Source: a bacterium Ga0077546 (GTDB taxonomy: Bacteria > Cyanobacteriota > Vampirovibrionia > Obscuribacterales > Obscuribacteraceae). From it: 18,939 nt of DNA. Each line of letters starts with the position of its first letter. The stretch's first letter is position 1. The notes below the pieces were generated by a model. The model was not told the DNA's origin. It saw only the letters and a list, made by a program, of their open reading frames with translations, and made no database searches. Shown piece after piece: positions 6,597 through 15,205 of the stretch. The stretch spans positions 1 through 18,939 of the forward strand of contig LNEX01000256.1 of assembly GCA_001464165.1 (NCBI GenBank), read 5' to 3'. A program made the position numbers and the translations under genes.

Positions 6597-7562
6597 ATGG
6601 CCATTAAGGAGTTCATCAAACATCACTACCGTCACTTCAACGCTGCCGTTGTCGTGGATGCTTCAGAAGCGTACATAGCGCATCTGGAGAGCGGTGGAAA
6701 AATGTTCATGACTATCGCTGGAGCCATGAGCACAGCGGAAATCGGCCTTTCTCTAGCCGAAATGATTCGTCAGGATAAAGTGCACGCGATTTGCTGCACC
6801 GGCGCCAACCTCGAAGAAGACATCTTTAACCTGGTCGCTCACAATCACTACGAAAGAGTGCCACACTATCGCCAGCTCACCCCCGCCGAAGAGCTAGAGC
6901 TACACAGCCGCGGCATGAACCGCGTTACCGACACCTGCATTCCTGAAGACGAAGCTATTCGCCGCATCGAAAACGAAGTGCTAGAACTCTGGCAAGAAGC
7001 AGACAAGACGGGCAAACGTTACTTCCCATATGAATTCATGTATCAGTTGATTCGCTCTGGAAAAATCAACAAGCACTTCCAGATTGACCCTAAAGATTCT
7101 TGGATGCTAGCTGCTTGCGAGAAGAACCTACCAATCATTACTCCTGGTTGGGAAGACTCAACCTTAGGCAATATCTTCGTTTCTCACGTTATTCGCAAAG
7201 ACATCAAAAATATAGACACAGTTAAATCTGGTCTAGAAGCCATGGGCATGATGATCGATTGGTACAAAGAGAACAGCAAAGACCAATCCATCGGCTTCTT
7301 CCAAATCGCCGGTGGCATAGCCGGAGATTTCCCTATTTGTGTAGTACCGCTTATTCAGCAAGATTTGCAAGAAGACTGCAAACTATGGGGCTACTTCTGC
7401 CAAATTTCTGACAGCACAACGTCTTATGGCTCATACAGCGGGGCGGTCCCCAATGAAAAGATTACCTGGGGCAAGCTGGGTGAAGATACCCCCCGCTTCG
7501 TCATCGAATCCGACGCCTCTATCGTTGCTCCGCTAATCTTTGCCTATGTGCTCGGTCAATAG
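6597..7562 (+). CDS. Deoxyhypusine synthase-like protein
   Basis: The 321-aa protein matches the deoxyhypusine synthase fold throughout: MTIAGAMSTAEIG (38-50), ICCTGANLEEDIF (65-77), SDSTTSYGSYSGA (271-283) and the active-site region EKITWGK with K293 at the place of the catalytic Lys. The eukaryotic enzyme transfers the aminobutyl group of spermidine to a Lys of eIF5A. Bacteria lack eIF5A, and bacterial members are thought to act in polyamine metabolism or on unknown acceptors, so the substrate here is open. The NAD-binding Rossmann-like layout and the length (bacterial members are shorter than the 369-aa human enzyme) look intact. AGAGG lies 6 nt upstream of the ATG and fixes the start. The next gene begins 14 bp after the stop, suggesting an operon. 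Tandem 18-bp repeats occupy the leader. Confidence 0.9.
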   Translation: MAIKEFIKHHYRHFNAAVVVDASEAYIAHLESGGKMFMTIAGAMSTAEIGLSLAEMIRQDKVHAICCTGANLEEDIFNLVAHNHYERVPHYRQLTPAEELELHSRGMNRVTDTCIPEDEAIRRIENEVLELWQEADKTGKRYFPYEFMYQLIRSGKINKHFQIDPKDSWMLAACEKNLPIITPGWEDSTLGNIFVSHVIRKDIKNIDTVKSGLEAMGMMIDWYKENSKDQSIGFFQIAGGIAGDFPICVVPLIQQDLQEDCKLWGYFCQISDSTTSYGSYSGAVPNEKITWGKLGEDTPRFVIESDASIVAPLIFAYVLGQ

Positions 7563-7576
7563 GCCTCTGTGGAGAA

Positions 7577-8707
7577 ATGAGCGCTTCCAAAGATAGCCCT
7601 CCTGAACCAGAAAATCAGCCAGAAACGAAGCAAGATCAAACAAAAGCTTCAGGGGAGGCCGTGGCAATAGTCGCGGTGCCGGTTGAAGCAGAGCGGGCCA
7701 GCGCAAAACGCGCCAAACTCAACAGCATCCTCTCGCTGACAATTGCTGGTATCTGCGGTTACCTAGCCAGCATGCTTTGGATGCCTGGCAATTCCTACAG
7801 CGGCGATACACTGCGCTTGAGCGACAAAGAGAAAGTACTGAGCCAAAATCTACGCAACCACGTAGAGATGCTGGCCAGTACAATCGGCGAACGCAATATC
7901 AAGCATTACGACAATCTTGAACAGGCCGCCTGCTACATTGAAAACTGCTTAAAGAAAGCAGGATACTCGCCCAAACGGCAAATTTATGACGTTGATGATA
8001 AGCCTTGCCGCAACATCGAAGTGGAGATTCTCGGTAAGAAATACCCCAAAGAAATATTGGTAGTCGGAGCCCACTATGACTCGGCGCCAGGTAGCCCTGG
8101 GGCTGACGATAATGGTTCAGGAGTAGCAGCCGTGCTTGAGCTAGTAACCCTGCTCAAAGACCGTCAATTCGACAGGACCATTCGCCTGGTGCTTTTCCCT
8201 AATGAAGAGCCGCCCTATTTTCGCACCAAGACAATGGGCAGTTATCGTTACGCCGAAGCGGCTCGATCACGCCAAGACAACATCATTGGCATGCTCGCCT
8301 TAGAGACCATGGGTACCTATTCAAACGAGCCCGGCAGCCAGCATTACCCTATTCGCGGTGGCACCTTGTTCTATCCCAACAAAGGTAATTTCATTACGTT
8401 TGTCGCTAGCCAGTCATCTAGCGCCTTCAACCGCGAATGCATCGGCGCATTTAGAAGACTCGTAGATTTTCCCTCTGAGGGCTTCTCACTGCCCAACTTC
8501 ATCTTAGGCGTCAATTATTCAGACGACTGGAGCTTCCAAAAATTTGACTATCCAGCGGTGATGGTGACCGATACAGCCCCTTTTCGTAGCGAAACCTACC
8601 ACCAGCCAAGCGACCTTGCCAACAAACTCGACTACGACAACCTCACTCGGGTCGTAGCTGGCCTAAGTAGCATGATTGGCGCGGTAGCCGGTGAGCAAAC
8701 GAAATAG
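7577..8707 (+). CDS. Membrane-anchored M28 family zinc metallopeptidase (second copy)
   Basis: A charged, Pro/Glu/Lys-rich N-terminus of about 48 residues precedes one membrane segment (51-69, ILSLTIAGICGYLASMLWM). The M28 core carries H166 (GAHYDS), D177 (GADDNGSG), catalytic E210 and ligand E211 (FPNEEPP), E243 (LALET, where many relatives have Asp) and H342 (TYHQPSD). D316 in YSDDWSF is another conserved acidic position. The topology fits a cytosolic tail and an exported peptidase domain, but is inferred. GGAG is only 2 nt from the ATG, so initiation may be inefficient. It sits 14 bp after the deoxyhypusine-synthase-like gene and is probably cotranscribed. It differs strongly from the M28 gene at 4595-5968 in sequence, linker and base composition, so the two are not recent duplicates. 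Confidence 0.9.
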   Translation: MSASKDSPPEPENQPETKQDQTKASGEAVAIVAVPVEAERASAKRAKLNSILSLTIAGICGYLASMLWMPGNSYSGDTLRLSDKEKVLSQNLRNHVEMLASTIGERNIKHYDNLEQAACYIENCLKKAGYSPKRQIYDVDDKPCRNIEVEILGKKYPKEILVVGAHYDSAPGSPGADDNGSGVAAVLELVTLLKDRQFDRTIRLVLFPNEEPPYFRTKTMGSYRYAEAARSRQDNIIGMLALETMGTYSNEPGSQHYPIRGGTLFYPNKGNFITFVASQSSSAFNRECIGAFRRLVDFPSEGFSLPNFILGVNYSDDWSFQKFDYPAVMVTDTAPFRSETYHQPSDLANKLDYDNLTRVVAGLSSMIGAVAGEQTK

Positions 8708-8718
8708 TTAGCGCTAAC
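8707..8718. promoter_or_regulatory. Perfect 12-bp palindrome GTTAGCGCTAAC
   Basis: The palindrome starts on the last base of the TAG stop codon of the second M28 gene and lies about 150 bp upstream of the patatin gene. The A-GCGC-T centre resembles operators of LacI-type repressors in general form, and the GCGCTAAC half recurs at three other spacer sites in the window. A regulatory role is inferred only. The remaining 8719-8871 shows no convincing gene. Confidence 0.4.
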
Positions 8719-8871
8719 TGCAACAAGGCCATTTGTCTCACCAGAGCAAAGCAAACGCTTCGCCAAATAAGCATTTGCAGCTTTGGAAGCCGTAAATACC
8801 GTGTTGTCAGTATCCTTCTTTTCCTCAAAGATAGAAACGCTACAGATCGCCATCCGAGGCACAATCGGCAG

Positions 8872-10570
8872 ATGCCCTTCGAACGTCAGCCAAGCAATAA
8901 CGATTCGGGCAAAACTGAAAGCCCCTCTCACTCAAATATTTTGAGTGAATTTGGCAGCGGCCTTACTTACAAACTAGCCGCTCCATTCAAGGGAGCCATT
9001 CAACTAGCGACCAACGAAACTGCTACCCCAGAACAAAAAGCTGCCGCGGCTCAAGCATCGCAGTCTAAGGCACATCTAGCCGGTGAAGTCGTCGGCAGCG
9101 CCACTGTCTTCATCGCCGCCACAGCCTTACTTCGACGCGCTCCGATGGCTGGCAGCCTAGCGCCGATAGCCGCTGGGGGGATTATTGGCGCAATTGAGCC
9201 CCTCAAGCAAGGGCAAAGCAATCAAGATAGGATAGTTCATGGCCTAAACGGTGCAGCAGCAATTGCCATAATCGAACACCTACCGAGAGTCTTGAGCAAG
9301 ACTGGTTTAATCGCTACTGAAAAGAGTTTGAGCGGTGCTCTAATATCAGGCATGACAGTAGGAGCGGCAACCGAGCAGGCCACAAGTTTTATTCAAACAG
9401 GGAAAGCTGCAGACATAGATCGCACAGTCGTTGCCGCTGCTGGGTTTGGTCTAATGAACACGGTCTTTCACGGTGCTGGTCTAGCTATCAACAAAGGCGT
9501 AACTAATTTCGGCGAGCGCTCAAAATTTGCTGACAATGCTACTCTAACCGCCATCACTAAAGACCGTCAAAACATTGCCGAAGAAAGCGGAAAACGCGGC
9601 TGGCACTTGGTATGCGGCAGCGGTGGTTCAAAGGCTGGTCTGACCAGCACTGGTGTAATCTTGGCTTGCCGAGCAGCTGAGCTCAAACTTGATACCATCG
9701 GCGGCGTCAGCGGCGGAGCAATTCCGGCAGTCATGGCAGCGGCAGAATTACCTTCACACCGGTTGATCGAACTGGCAAAAGTCACTGATTTCTCAGGCCT
9801 TCTCGACAAGAAGAAATTGATCACCCCTCTAATAAGAGAACGAAAACCCATAGATTTACTGCAAGACGGCATGTATGGCTCAAGCAAACTGGGAGCGTTA
9901 ACCGACGCCCACGTTAAAGAATGGCCAACAAAATTTTGGACCATGGCAGTGGGCGACCACAGCGAAATGATGTTCACAAAAAATGGTGTCATGGAATACA
10001 CCAGAGAAGGTGGCAAAAACTTAGTCTCCAATAAACCGGCCCAACTTGGCGACGCAATTCGAGCCACCTGTGCCATTCCGGGAGTGCTTGAATCAGTCAC
10101 ACTTGTTGGACGTCGCCTATTCGACGGCGCCCTGGGGAGCACCAAGTGAAAACATCATCGCCAGCCTTCCAGTCGGCGCAATGTCGACGATCAACAAGAG
10201 CCTGTATCTCTTTGCCAAATACTTAAGTGGTAACCTAGAGAAGGAACACAGCGGTCTTGCGAAGACAGCGGGCATTGTTATTCGCCCTGAAGTAAACAGT
10301 TTTCACTCAATGAAGTTCTTGCTCAATGCCAATCAAAAGGACGAAGCAATTCTGGCTGGTTACAGAGCCGCCATTGACCAATTTGCCAAAGCCAAATTAA
10401 TTTCAGGTGACAAGTTAAAAGCGGCTAGCGCAGCGGGCGAGTCAATGACCGCCCTTGAGAATTTCTTCAAGCCAGAGGTTGTCAGTCCATTTATCAATAA
10501 CCCTCATTTACTGCGACTGACTGCAAGACCAGGCCTATCAAAACTGAACCTAGCGCTGGAGGCGAAATGA
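8872..10570 (+). pseudogene. Patatin-like phospholipase with N-terminal Gly/Ala-rich module, frameshifted at the catalytic Asp
   Basis: Patatin-like enzymes are lipid acyl hydrolases with a Ser-Asp dyad. Residues 1-20 are polar. About 22-215 form a Gly/Ala-rich, partly hydrophobic module that starts with LSEFGSG. The patatin domain follows, with oxyanion-hole motif GSGGSKAG (249-256), nucleophile elbow GVSGG (S280) and the DGA motif with catalytic D418. Two bases after the DGA codons the frame is lost and stops at 10147-10149. The rest of the domain (WGAPSENIIASLPVG...) continues in the +1 frame to TGA at 10568-10570. Removing one C from the CCC at 10130-10132 restores one product of about 565 aa. 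The gene is therefore a recent pseudogene, a sequence error, or depends on a frameshift. Its N-terminal module is shared with the protein at 16383-17758. A thioredoxin-like gene follows 16 bp downstream. Confidence 0.8.
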
Positions 10571-10586
10571 CAACGAAGGCAAAGTT

Positions 10587-11885
10587 ATGAATACCGGACA
10601 GATTGCACTAATTCAACTTTCAGTGGTTTTATTAGGTGCCACTACCTTTTGCCCAAAGACAAACGCTACCGAAAATGCGGTTGTGCCAGGCAGTGCAGCA
10701 AACACACAAACGAAAATGGTCTGCAGTCGAATAAACTGGCTGACGTCGCTGGATGAAGCAAAACAAACAGCAAAGAAAGAGCATAAACTCATTGTCTGGA
10801 TTCACATGCTCGGCAATATTGATGGCTTTACCTGAAGCGCCGGCAATAGCCTGAGAGCCGTGTCGCTTTCACAAGAGCCAGTCTTTTCAACCTTGCGCAA
10901 TCGCTTTGTTTGCGGCTACAAGAATATTATGCAAGAAAGCTATGCCGGAGATTCTGGCGTGCACCCGATTGACGGCAATGCAGTCAATACAACCAATGGC
11001 GCCGGCCCGCACAATTTGCAAACATTTGTCATGACTGCAGATGGTACTGTCTTACACTGCCTGCCGGGTTTCTGGACTTCAGCGGATCTTGCCGCTGAAC
11101 TAGAAATAGCAGAGAAAATCAGTTATATCTGGGAAGATAAAGCGATTTCTCAAGACCACAAAGCTGATTTATTCAAGCGCATGCATCTTGAACATCTAGC
11201 CAACCATACCCAAGAACTAGCGGCACGCAGCCACCTACAAGGCTTCGACGCCCAGCACATATATAGAAACAGAAACGAGTTGTCTGACTGCATTAGCGAT
11301 AGCCAAGCTATTAATGCTGTCGAAGACCCGCACAAGCTGCCATACGCCGCCTTCAAAACCACCGATAAGATCATGCACGAACGCATGGCAAAAAGACCTT
11401 TCTGCAATTACAGTTCATTCGATACCGGTGCCTACACCAGCTATGGCTGCAACCACTATGACAAAGGCGAGAACGAAATGGAAGGCGGGCCGCCGACTTT
11501 GGCCTTAAAGGGCCAAAGTCTACGCAGCATAACGCGACCAACAGCTATAGCTACAGCAACAAAGGTTGGCGCACCGACAATTCCAGATAGCCACAAAATA
11601 GCAGATAGAACCATCCCTCACCAGTTTGTGCAGCTAGCCAAGCAAGGGCTGTGGAGCGAAGCCTTCCAATGCGCAGATAAGTATATAAAAGCCCAATTCA
11701 CCAAACCCGGCGGCTACGAAATGCGCAGCCTTGCCGCACTCCAGCTCGGCCACTATCAACAAGCTTATGACGATGCATCCAGGGCCTTGTGGCTAGGGTC
11801 TAAGCACTCATCGGCCTCGCTCTTACGGGCCCGAGCAGCAAGTAAGCTAAAGCCTTTAGTGTACCTGAATACCAAGAGCCTTTGA
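10587..11885 (+). CDS. Exported thioredoxin-like/TPR protein with in-frame TGA at codon 83
   Basis: A hydrophobic N-terminus (residues 6-22) looks like a signal peptide. Residues about 51-150 resemble a thioredoxin-like fold (WLTSLDEAKQTAKKEHKLIVWIHM... FVCGYKNI). The frame is open from 10587 to 11885 except for TGA at 10833-10835, between GFT and SAGNSLRAV. From memory, relatives carry Cys in such a G-x-T-C-x-x-G motif, so TGA replaces TGC/TGT. A stem-loop follows immediately (10836-10867). This may be selenocysteine, a nonsense mutation or an error. If TGA terminates, an 81-82 aa fragment is made. The C-terminal part (about 350-425) contains TPR-like helices (GYEMRSLAALQLGHYQQAYDDASRAL). 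It follows the broken patatin gene by 16 bp, and its last 30 bp overlap the convergent kinase gene. Confidence 0.65.
10836..10867 (+). promoter_or_regulatory. Stem-loop directly after the in-frame TGA (SECIS-like candidate)
   Basis: AGCG (10836-10839) can pair with CGCT (10864-10867) and CGGC (10841-10844) with GCCG (10857-10860). They are separated by a C versus TGT internal loop, with a 12-nt apical loop containing G residues. Bacterial SECIS elements are stem-loops just 3' of the UGA, usually with the loop somewhat further away than here. The pairing is seen; the function is speculative. Confidence 0.3.
11495..11520 (+). repeat. Perfect 10-bp inverted repeat inside the thioredoxin-like/TPR gene
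   Basis: GACTTTGGCC (11495-11504) and GGCCAAAGTC (11511-11520) flank a 6-nt loop. It lies in the coding sequence between the thioredoxin-like and TPR parts. There is no T-tract after it, so it is not a standard terminator. Confidence 0.85.
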
Positions 11886-14093
11886 GAAATCTACAGTATC
11901 ACTGGCTTCCAGTTTCGGTCCGCCGATACCCAACTCCTGTAGATTTTTTAGTTTTTTCACAGACCTGAAGCAATCACGATCAAGCAAAGAAGGATTAGCC
12001 TGTAACTCTTTCAAGTGCGAAAGTGAGCTAATTACTTCCATACACTGGTTTGTCATGTCTGTTTCACTAACTCGGAGATGTCTAAGGTTGGGACACATGG
12101 CGATCGCTTTGAAGTCGTTCAAGCTCAGCACGCCACGCTCAAGAGTTAGTTCAGTCAACGCTTTAGACGGCGCCAATACTGCCAAAAGTGCTGAGGGCTC
12201 GACAACTGGCGAATAGGTGAGGCGTTTAAGCTTCTTAATTCGACCCAAAGTAGCCAGCTCGCTACCCCTTATTTGTGTGTTAACCAATTCAAGCTCTTTG
12301 AGCTCAAACAGCATGTCAAGCTGCGGCAAGCTTTCCCTATCAAAGTTGCAAGAAACTGCAGCCACCGATAGCGACCTCAAATCGGCCAACCTAACAATGT
12401 GTGCTAGCGCGCTCTTGTCGAGCGGCTCGTGCCCGTAAAACGCCAAGCCATAGAGATCATTAGGACGGAAACCATCAAGCAAAGACGGATCAACAATTAC
12501 GGCCTTACTACAATGCAAGGTAACTTTGCCTTCGAGCGGCAGCAAGCGCATACCGGTAGCTGGTATCTGGTCTTCTTGATTCTCTATTTGCAAGTTCCCT
12601 AGTTCATTCTCTGCACCGAATACGAACTTACGCTTGAGCACACCATGATCGTCCACGTTCCCGCAAAAATAGGCCTTCATCGAACGAATAGCTGAAGAGC
12701 TGCCGCTTGACCCAAGAGAAGGTACAGGCTTAGCTTCAAGAGTAGAGGATGGAGCGGAGCCTGAAGTAGAGCCTGCTGTAGACTCTGGAACGGCTGACGG
12801 TGAAGTTACAGGTGCGGAACCTGCAGAACTAGGCGAAGAACCAGGCACAGCGATGGGCGCACCCACCTTAATCGACTTAGCTTTAGATGAAGACTTCTCA
12901 CTTTCTAGTTTTAACCAATAGTCAAAAGTGAAAACGGCAGAGAGCAACACAGATAAGGCCAAACAAATCTTGAGAGCCAACCGGATTGGATGTTTTTCGC
13001 TAGCGTCCTCTTTGGCAAGAGAACCCTGTGCTGATTTGAGAGAAGAAGAAGAAGAAGCCTCTAAATCCTTCTGCATATGCCGGAGATCGACAACCACCTC
13101 TTCAAGGTTCTGGTAGCGATCCATGGGAGCTTTCTCTAACATAGTGGCAATCATTTCTTCCATAGCCTCTGGAAAGAACTTACCCCCAGTTACCTTTGAT
13201 AGCCTTGGCGGAGTTTGTGACTGATGCATCATCATAGTTTGAATTGAATTGGCACCACGAAATGGTGGCAAGCCAGTTAAGATTTCGAAGAAGGTGCAAC
13301 CAAGAGAATAGATATCAGATCGTGCATCAATACGCTTACCGTCACAATGCTCAGGACTCATGTAATAGGGACTACCAAATATTTCACCAGCAGTGGTGAG
13401 ATTCTGCACTTCAGCATCAACCCCCGAAAGCTTAGCTATGCCAAAATCTACAAGCTTCACTCTAGAGCCAGTGGCATCACTTTCTTTGAGCAGAAAAATG
13501 TTTCCGGGTTTAATATCGCGGTGAATAATTCCTTTCTTATGCGCGTAGCCTAGACCCGAAGCCACTCCAATAAACACTGGAATCGCTTCGGCTAAACTCA
13601 ATGCACCAGAACGAACCAACACATCAGCCAGGTTCTCGCCCTCAAGCAAATCCATGACATAGAACGGCAAAACTCCATCATGCAAACCCAGATTGTGAAT
13701 TGCAATAATATTTGGATGGTTCATGCGGGCAATAGCCTGAGCCTCAAGCTGAAGGCGACGCCAAGCAGTTTCGTTAACCTTCTCAATATTTAGTGTCTTC
13801 AGAGCATATACTTTATTGAGAACGCGATGACGCGCTTTATAGACAAAGCCCATTCCGCCTACACCCAGTAGCGAAATGATTTCATAGTCTCCCAAAAGAT
13901 CGCCAGGCTGAAGCTTACCTACCTCGTCCGCCCCCAATCGGGCAGTACTGCCTGAAATATAAGGTTGAAAATCTTTAGCCGTGCCGCTTCCTGAACCATA
14001 CTGTTGAAAATCTCCGGCCATGCCGCTACCCGACAAGCTGGTGCGGCCTTGTGATTCTTCATCGGGTGGTTGTGGATTATTCTGGGGATTCAT
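11856..14093 (-). CDS. Transmembrane Ser/Thr protein kinase with C-terminal leucine-rich-like repeats
   Basis: The 745-aa protein has a disordered N-terminus with a duplicated SGSG-x-A-x-DFQ motif (about 21-43). The Hanks-type kinase domain is at about 70-345, with Gly-loop LGVGGMGFVY (76-85), K99 (YALK), HRD (D193), DFG (D216) and SPE. A Ser-rich linker, one membrane segment (about 372-391) and a Ser/Pro/Gly-rich stretch follow. The C-terminal about 250 residues contain leucine-rich-like repeats (LKELELVNTQIRG, LTELTLERGVLS, LRHLRVSETDM, LKELQANPSLL, LQELGIGG), probably the extracellular sensor. This layout resembles PknB-like receptor kinases with a different sensor. The kinase sequence is similar to that of the receiver-kinase fusion near the window start. 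No clear ribosome-binding site precedes the ATG. It is divergent from the CurA-like gene (92 bp apart), and its 3' end overlaps the thioredoxin-like gene by 30 bp. Confidence 0.9.
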   Translation of the reverse strand: MNPQNNPQPPDEESQGRTSLSGSGMAGDFQQYGSGSGTAKDFQPYISGSTARLGADEVGKLQPGDLLGDYEIISLLGVGGMGFVYKARHRVLNKVYALKTLNIEKVNETAWRRLQLEAQAIARMNHPNIIAIHNLGLHDGVLPFYVMDLLEGENLADVLVRSGALSLAEAIPVFIGVASGLGYAHKKGIIHRDIKPGNIFLLKESDATGSRVKLVDFGIAKLSGVDAEVQNLTTAGEIFGSPYYMSPEHCDGKRIDARSDIYSLGCTFFEILTGLPPFRGANSIQTMMMHQSQTPPRLSKVTGGKFFPEAMEEMIATMLEKAPMDRYQNLEEVVVDLRHMQKDLEASSSSSLKSAQGSLAKEDASEKHPIRLALKICLALSVLLSAVFTFDYWLKLESEKSSSKAKSIKVGAPIAVPGSSPSSAGSAPVTSPSAVPESTAGSTSGSAPSSTLEAKPVPSLGSSGSSSAIRSMKAYFCGNVDDHGVLKRKFVFGAENELGNLQIENQEDQIPATGMRLLPLEGKVTLHCSKAVIVDPSLLDGFRPNDLYGLAFYGHEPLDKSALAHIVRLADLRSLSVAAVSCNFDRESLPQLDMLFELKELELVNTQIRGSELATLGRIKKLKRLTYSPVVEPSALLAVLAPSKALTELTLERGVLSLNDFKAIAMCPNLRHLRVSETDMTNQCMEVISSLSHLKELQANPSLLDRDCFRSVKKLKNLQELGIGGPKLEASDTVDFSKALGIQVH

Positions 14094-14118
14094 AGAACTG
14101 ACGAGGTAACTTAATAGT

Positions 14119-14124
14119 TATAAT
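14119..14124 (+). promoter_or_regulatory. Possible -10 element (TATAAT) for the CurA-like gene
   Basis: An exact TATAAT hexamer lies 62 bp upstream of the reductase ATG. A weak -35 candidate, CTGACG (14098-14103), is 15 bp upstream, which is short. The 92-bp spacer also holds an A9 tract (14132-14140). The minus-strand kinase must be transcribed from the same spacer. Confidence 0.4.
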
Positions 14125-14185
14125 CGGTAAACAAAAAAAAATCTGTATTGTGACATCGTGAGCAACACGAAAACTGGAGTTTAAA

Positions 14186-15181
14186 ATGCCGGAAATCAAA
14201 AATCGTCAGATCACACTAGCCTCTAGGCCAGTTGGCGAACCCAAAGACGAAAATTTCAAGCTAGCCGAAGGCGTTTTGCCACACCCCTCAAAAGATGAAG
14301 TCCTTCTGCGCACGATTTACCTTTCTCTCGACCCCTACATGCGGGGGCGCATGAGCGCAGCCAAATCATATGCAGAGCCCGTGCCTATAAATGGCGTGAT
14401 GGAAGGCGGCACAGTCAGCGAAGTCTTAGAATCACAATACTCTGGCATAGAAAAAGGAGATATCGTTCTAGGCTACACCGGATGGCAAGCATTCGCAGTC
14501 GCTCAAGGCGCTGGCCTGGTTAAAATCGAGAAAGAACTAGCACCAATTTCTACGGCACTCGGAGTGCTTGGCATGCCCGGAATGACAGCTTACACAGGGC
14601 TGCTCAATATCGGCCAGCCCAAAGAAGGCGAGACAGTCGTTGTGGCGGCCGCTTCAGGGGCAGTAGGAGCAATTGTCGGTCAAATTGCAAAAATCAAAGG
14701 CTGTAGAGTAATTGGCATAGCAGGGGGTAAGCGCAAGTGTGAGTATGTGGTAAAGGAGCTAGGCTTCGACGCTTGTCTCGACCACAAGGATAACGATCTC
14801 CCCACGCTCTACTTCGAAAACGTTGGCGGAGAGATCTTCGAGGCCGTCTTCCCTTTGCTAAACCCATTTGCCCGCATTCCAGTTTGCGGTTTAATCAGTG
14901 CCTACAACGAAACGGCAATAGCCTCTGGAGCAATATCTGTACCAATCCTAATGCGGGCAGTATTAACTAAACGACTGACATTTAGAGGGTTTATCGTGAG
15001 CGATTTCGCCTCCCAGCGTCAAGAATTCTTACTGGCAGTTTCCGGCTGGATTAACGAAGGAAAAATCAAATACCTAGAAGATGTCGTCGATGGTTTAGAA
15101 AACTCACCCAAGGCCTTCCAGGGCCTTTTAAAAGGCGAAAATTTTGGCAAGCTTATTGTGAAGGTTGGTGAGGAACCATAG
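14186..15181 (+). CDS. curA: NADP-dependent oxidoreductase, CurA/leukotriene B4 12-hydroxydehydrogenase type
   Basis: This is a zinc-free medium-chain reductase that uses NADPH to reduce activated double bonds of alpha,beta-unsaturated ketones. Visible hallmarks are the SLDPYMRGRM box (47-56), GYTGWQ (96-101), the PGMTAYTGL segment (131-139), the nucleotide-binding AASGAVG (155-161), LGFDACLDH (192-200), YFENVGG and the C-terminal GLLKGENFGKLIVKV. The 331-aa length is slightly short. Between DHKDND (199-204) and YFENVGG about 11 residues normally present in this family (AEQLAKACPKGID-like) are missing in frame, just before the conserved ENVGG loop, and this could affect the cofactor site. TGGAG 7 nt upstream of the ATG fixes the start. 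The symbol reflects family resemblance; the substrate is unknown. Confidence 0.88.
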   Translation: MPEIKNRQITLASRPVGEPKDENFKLAEGVLPHPSKDEVLLRTIYLSLDPYMRGRMSAAKSYAEPVPINGVMEGGTVSEVLESQYSGIEKGDIVLGYTGWQAFAVAQGAGLVKIEKELAPISTALGVLGMPGMTAYTGLLNIGQPKEGETVVVAAASGAVGAIVGQIAKIKGCRVIGIAGGKRKCEYVVKELGFDACLDHKDNDLPTLYFENVGGEIFEAVFPLLNPFARIPVCGLISAYNETAIASGAISVPILMRAVLTKRLTFRGFIVSDFASQRQEFLLAVSGWINEGKIKYLEDVVDGLENSPKAFQGLLKGENFGKLIVKVGEEP

Positions 15182-15205
15182 CTCTCCTAAGTAACTAGAG
15201 TGACT

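Noticed and set aside
8632..8931. 99-codon minus-strand open frame across the spacer before the patatin gene
   Set aside because: The translation looks mildly protein-like, but it overlaps the ends of two plus-strand genes, has no ribosome-binding site and no known domain.
9567..10145. 192-codon minus-strand open frame
   Set aside because: It is antisense to the patatin catalytic region and has no domain or initiation signal.
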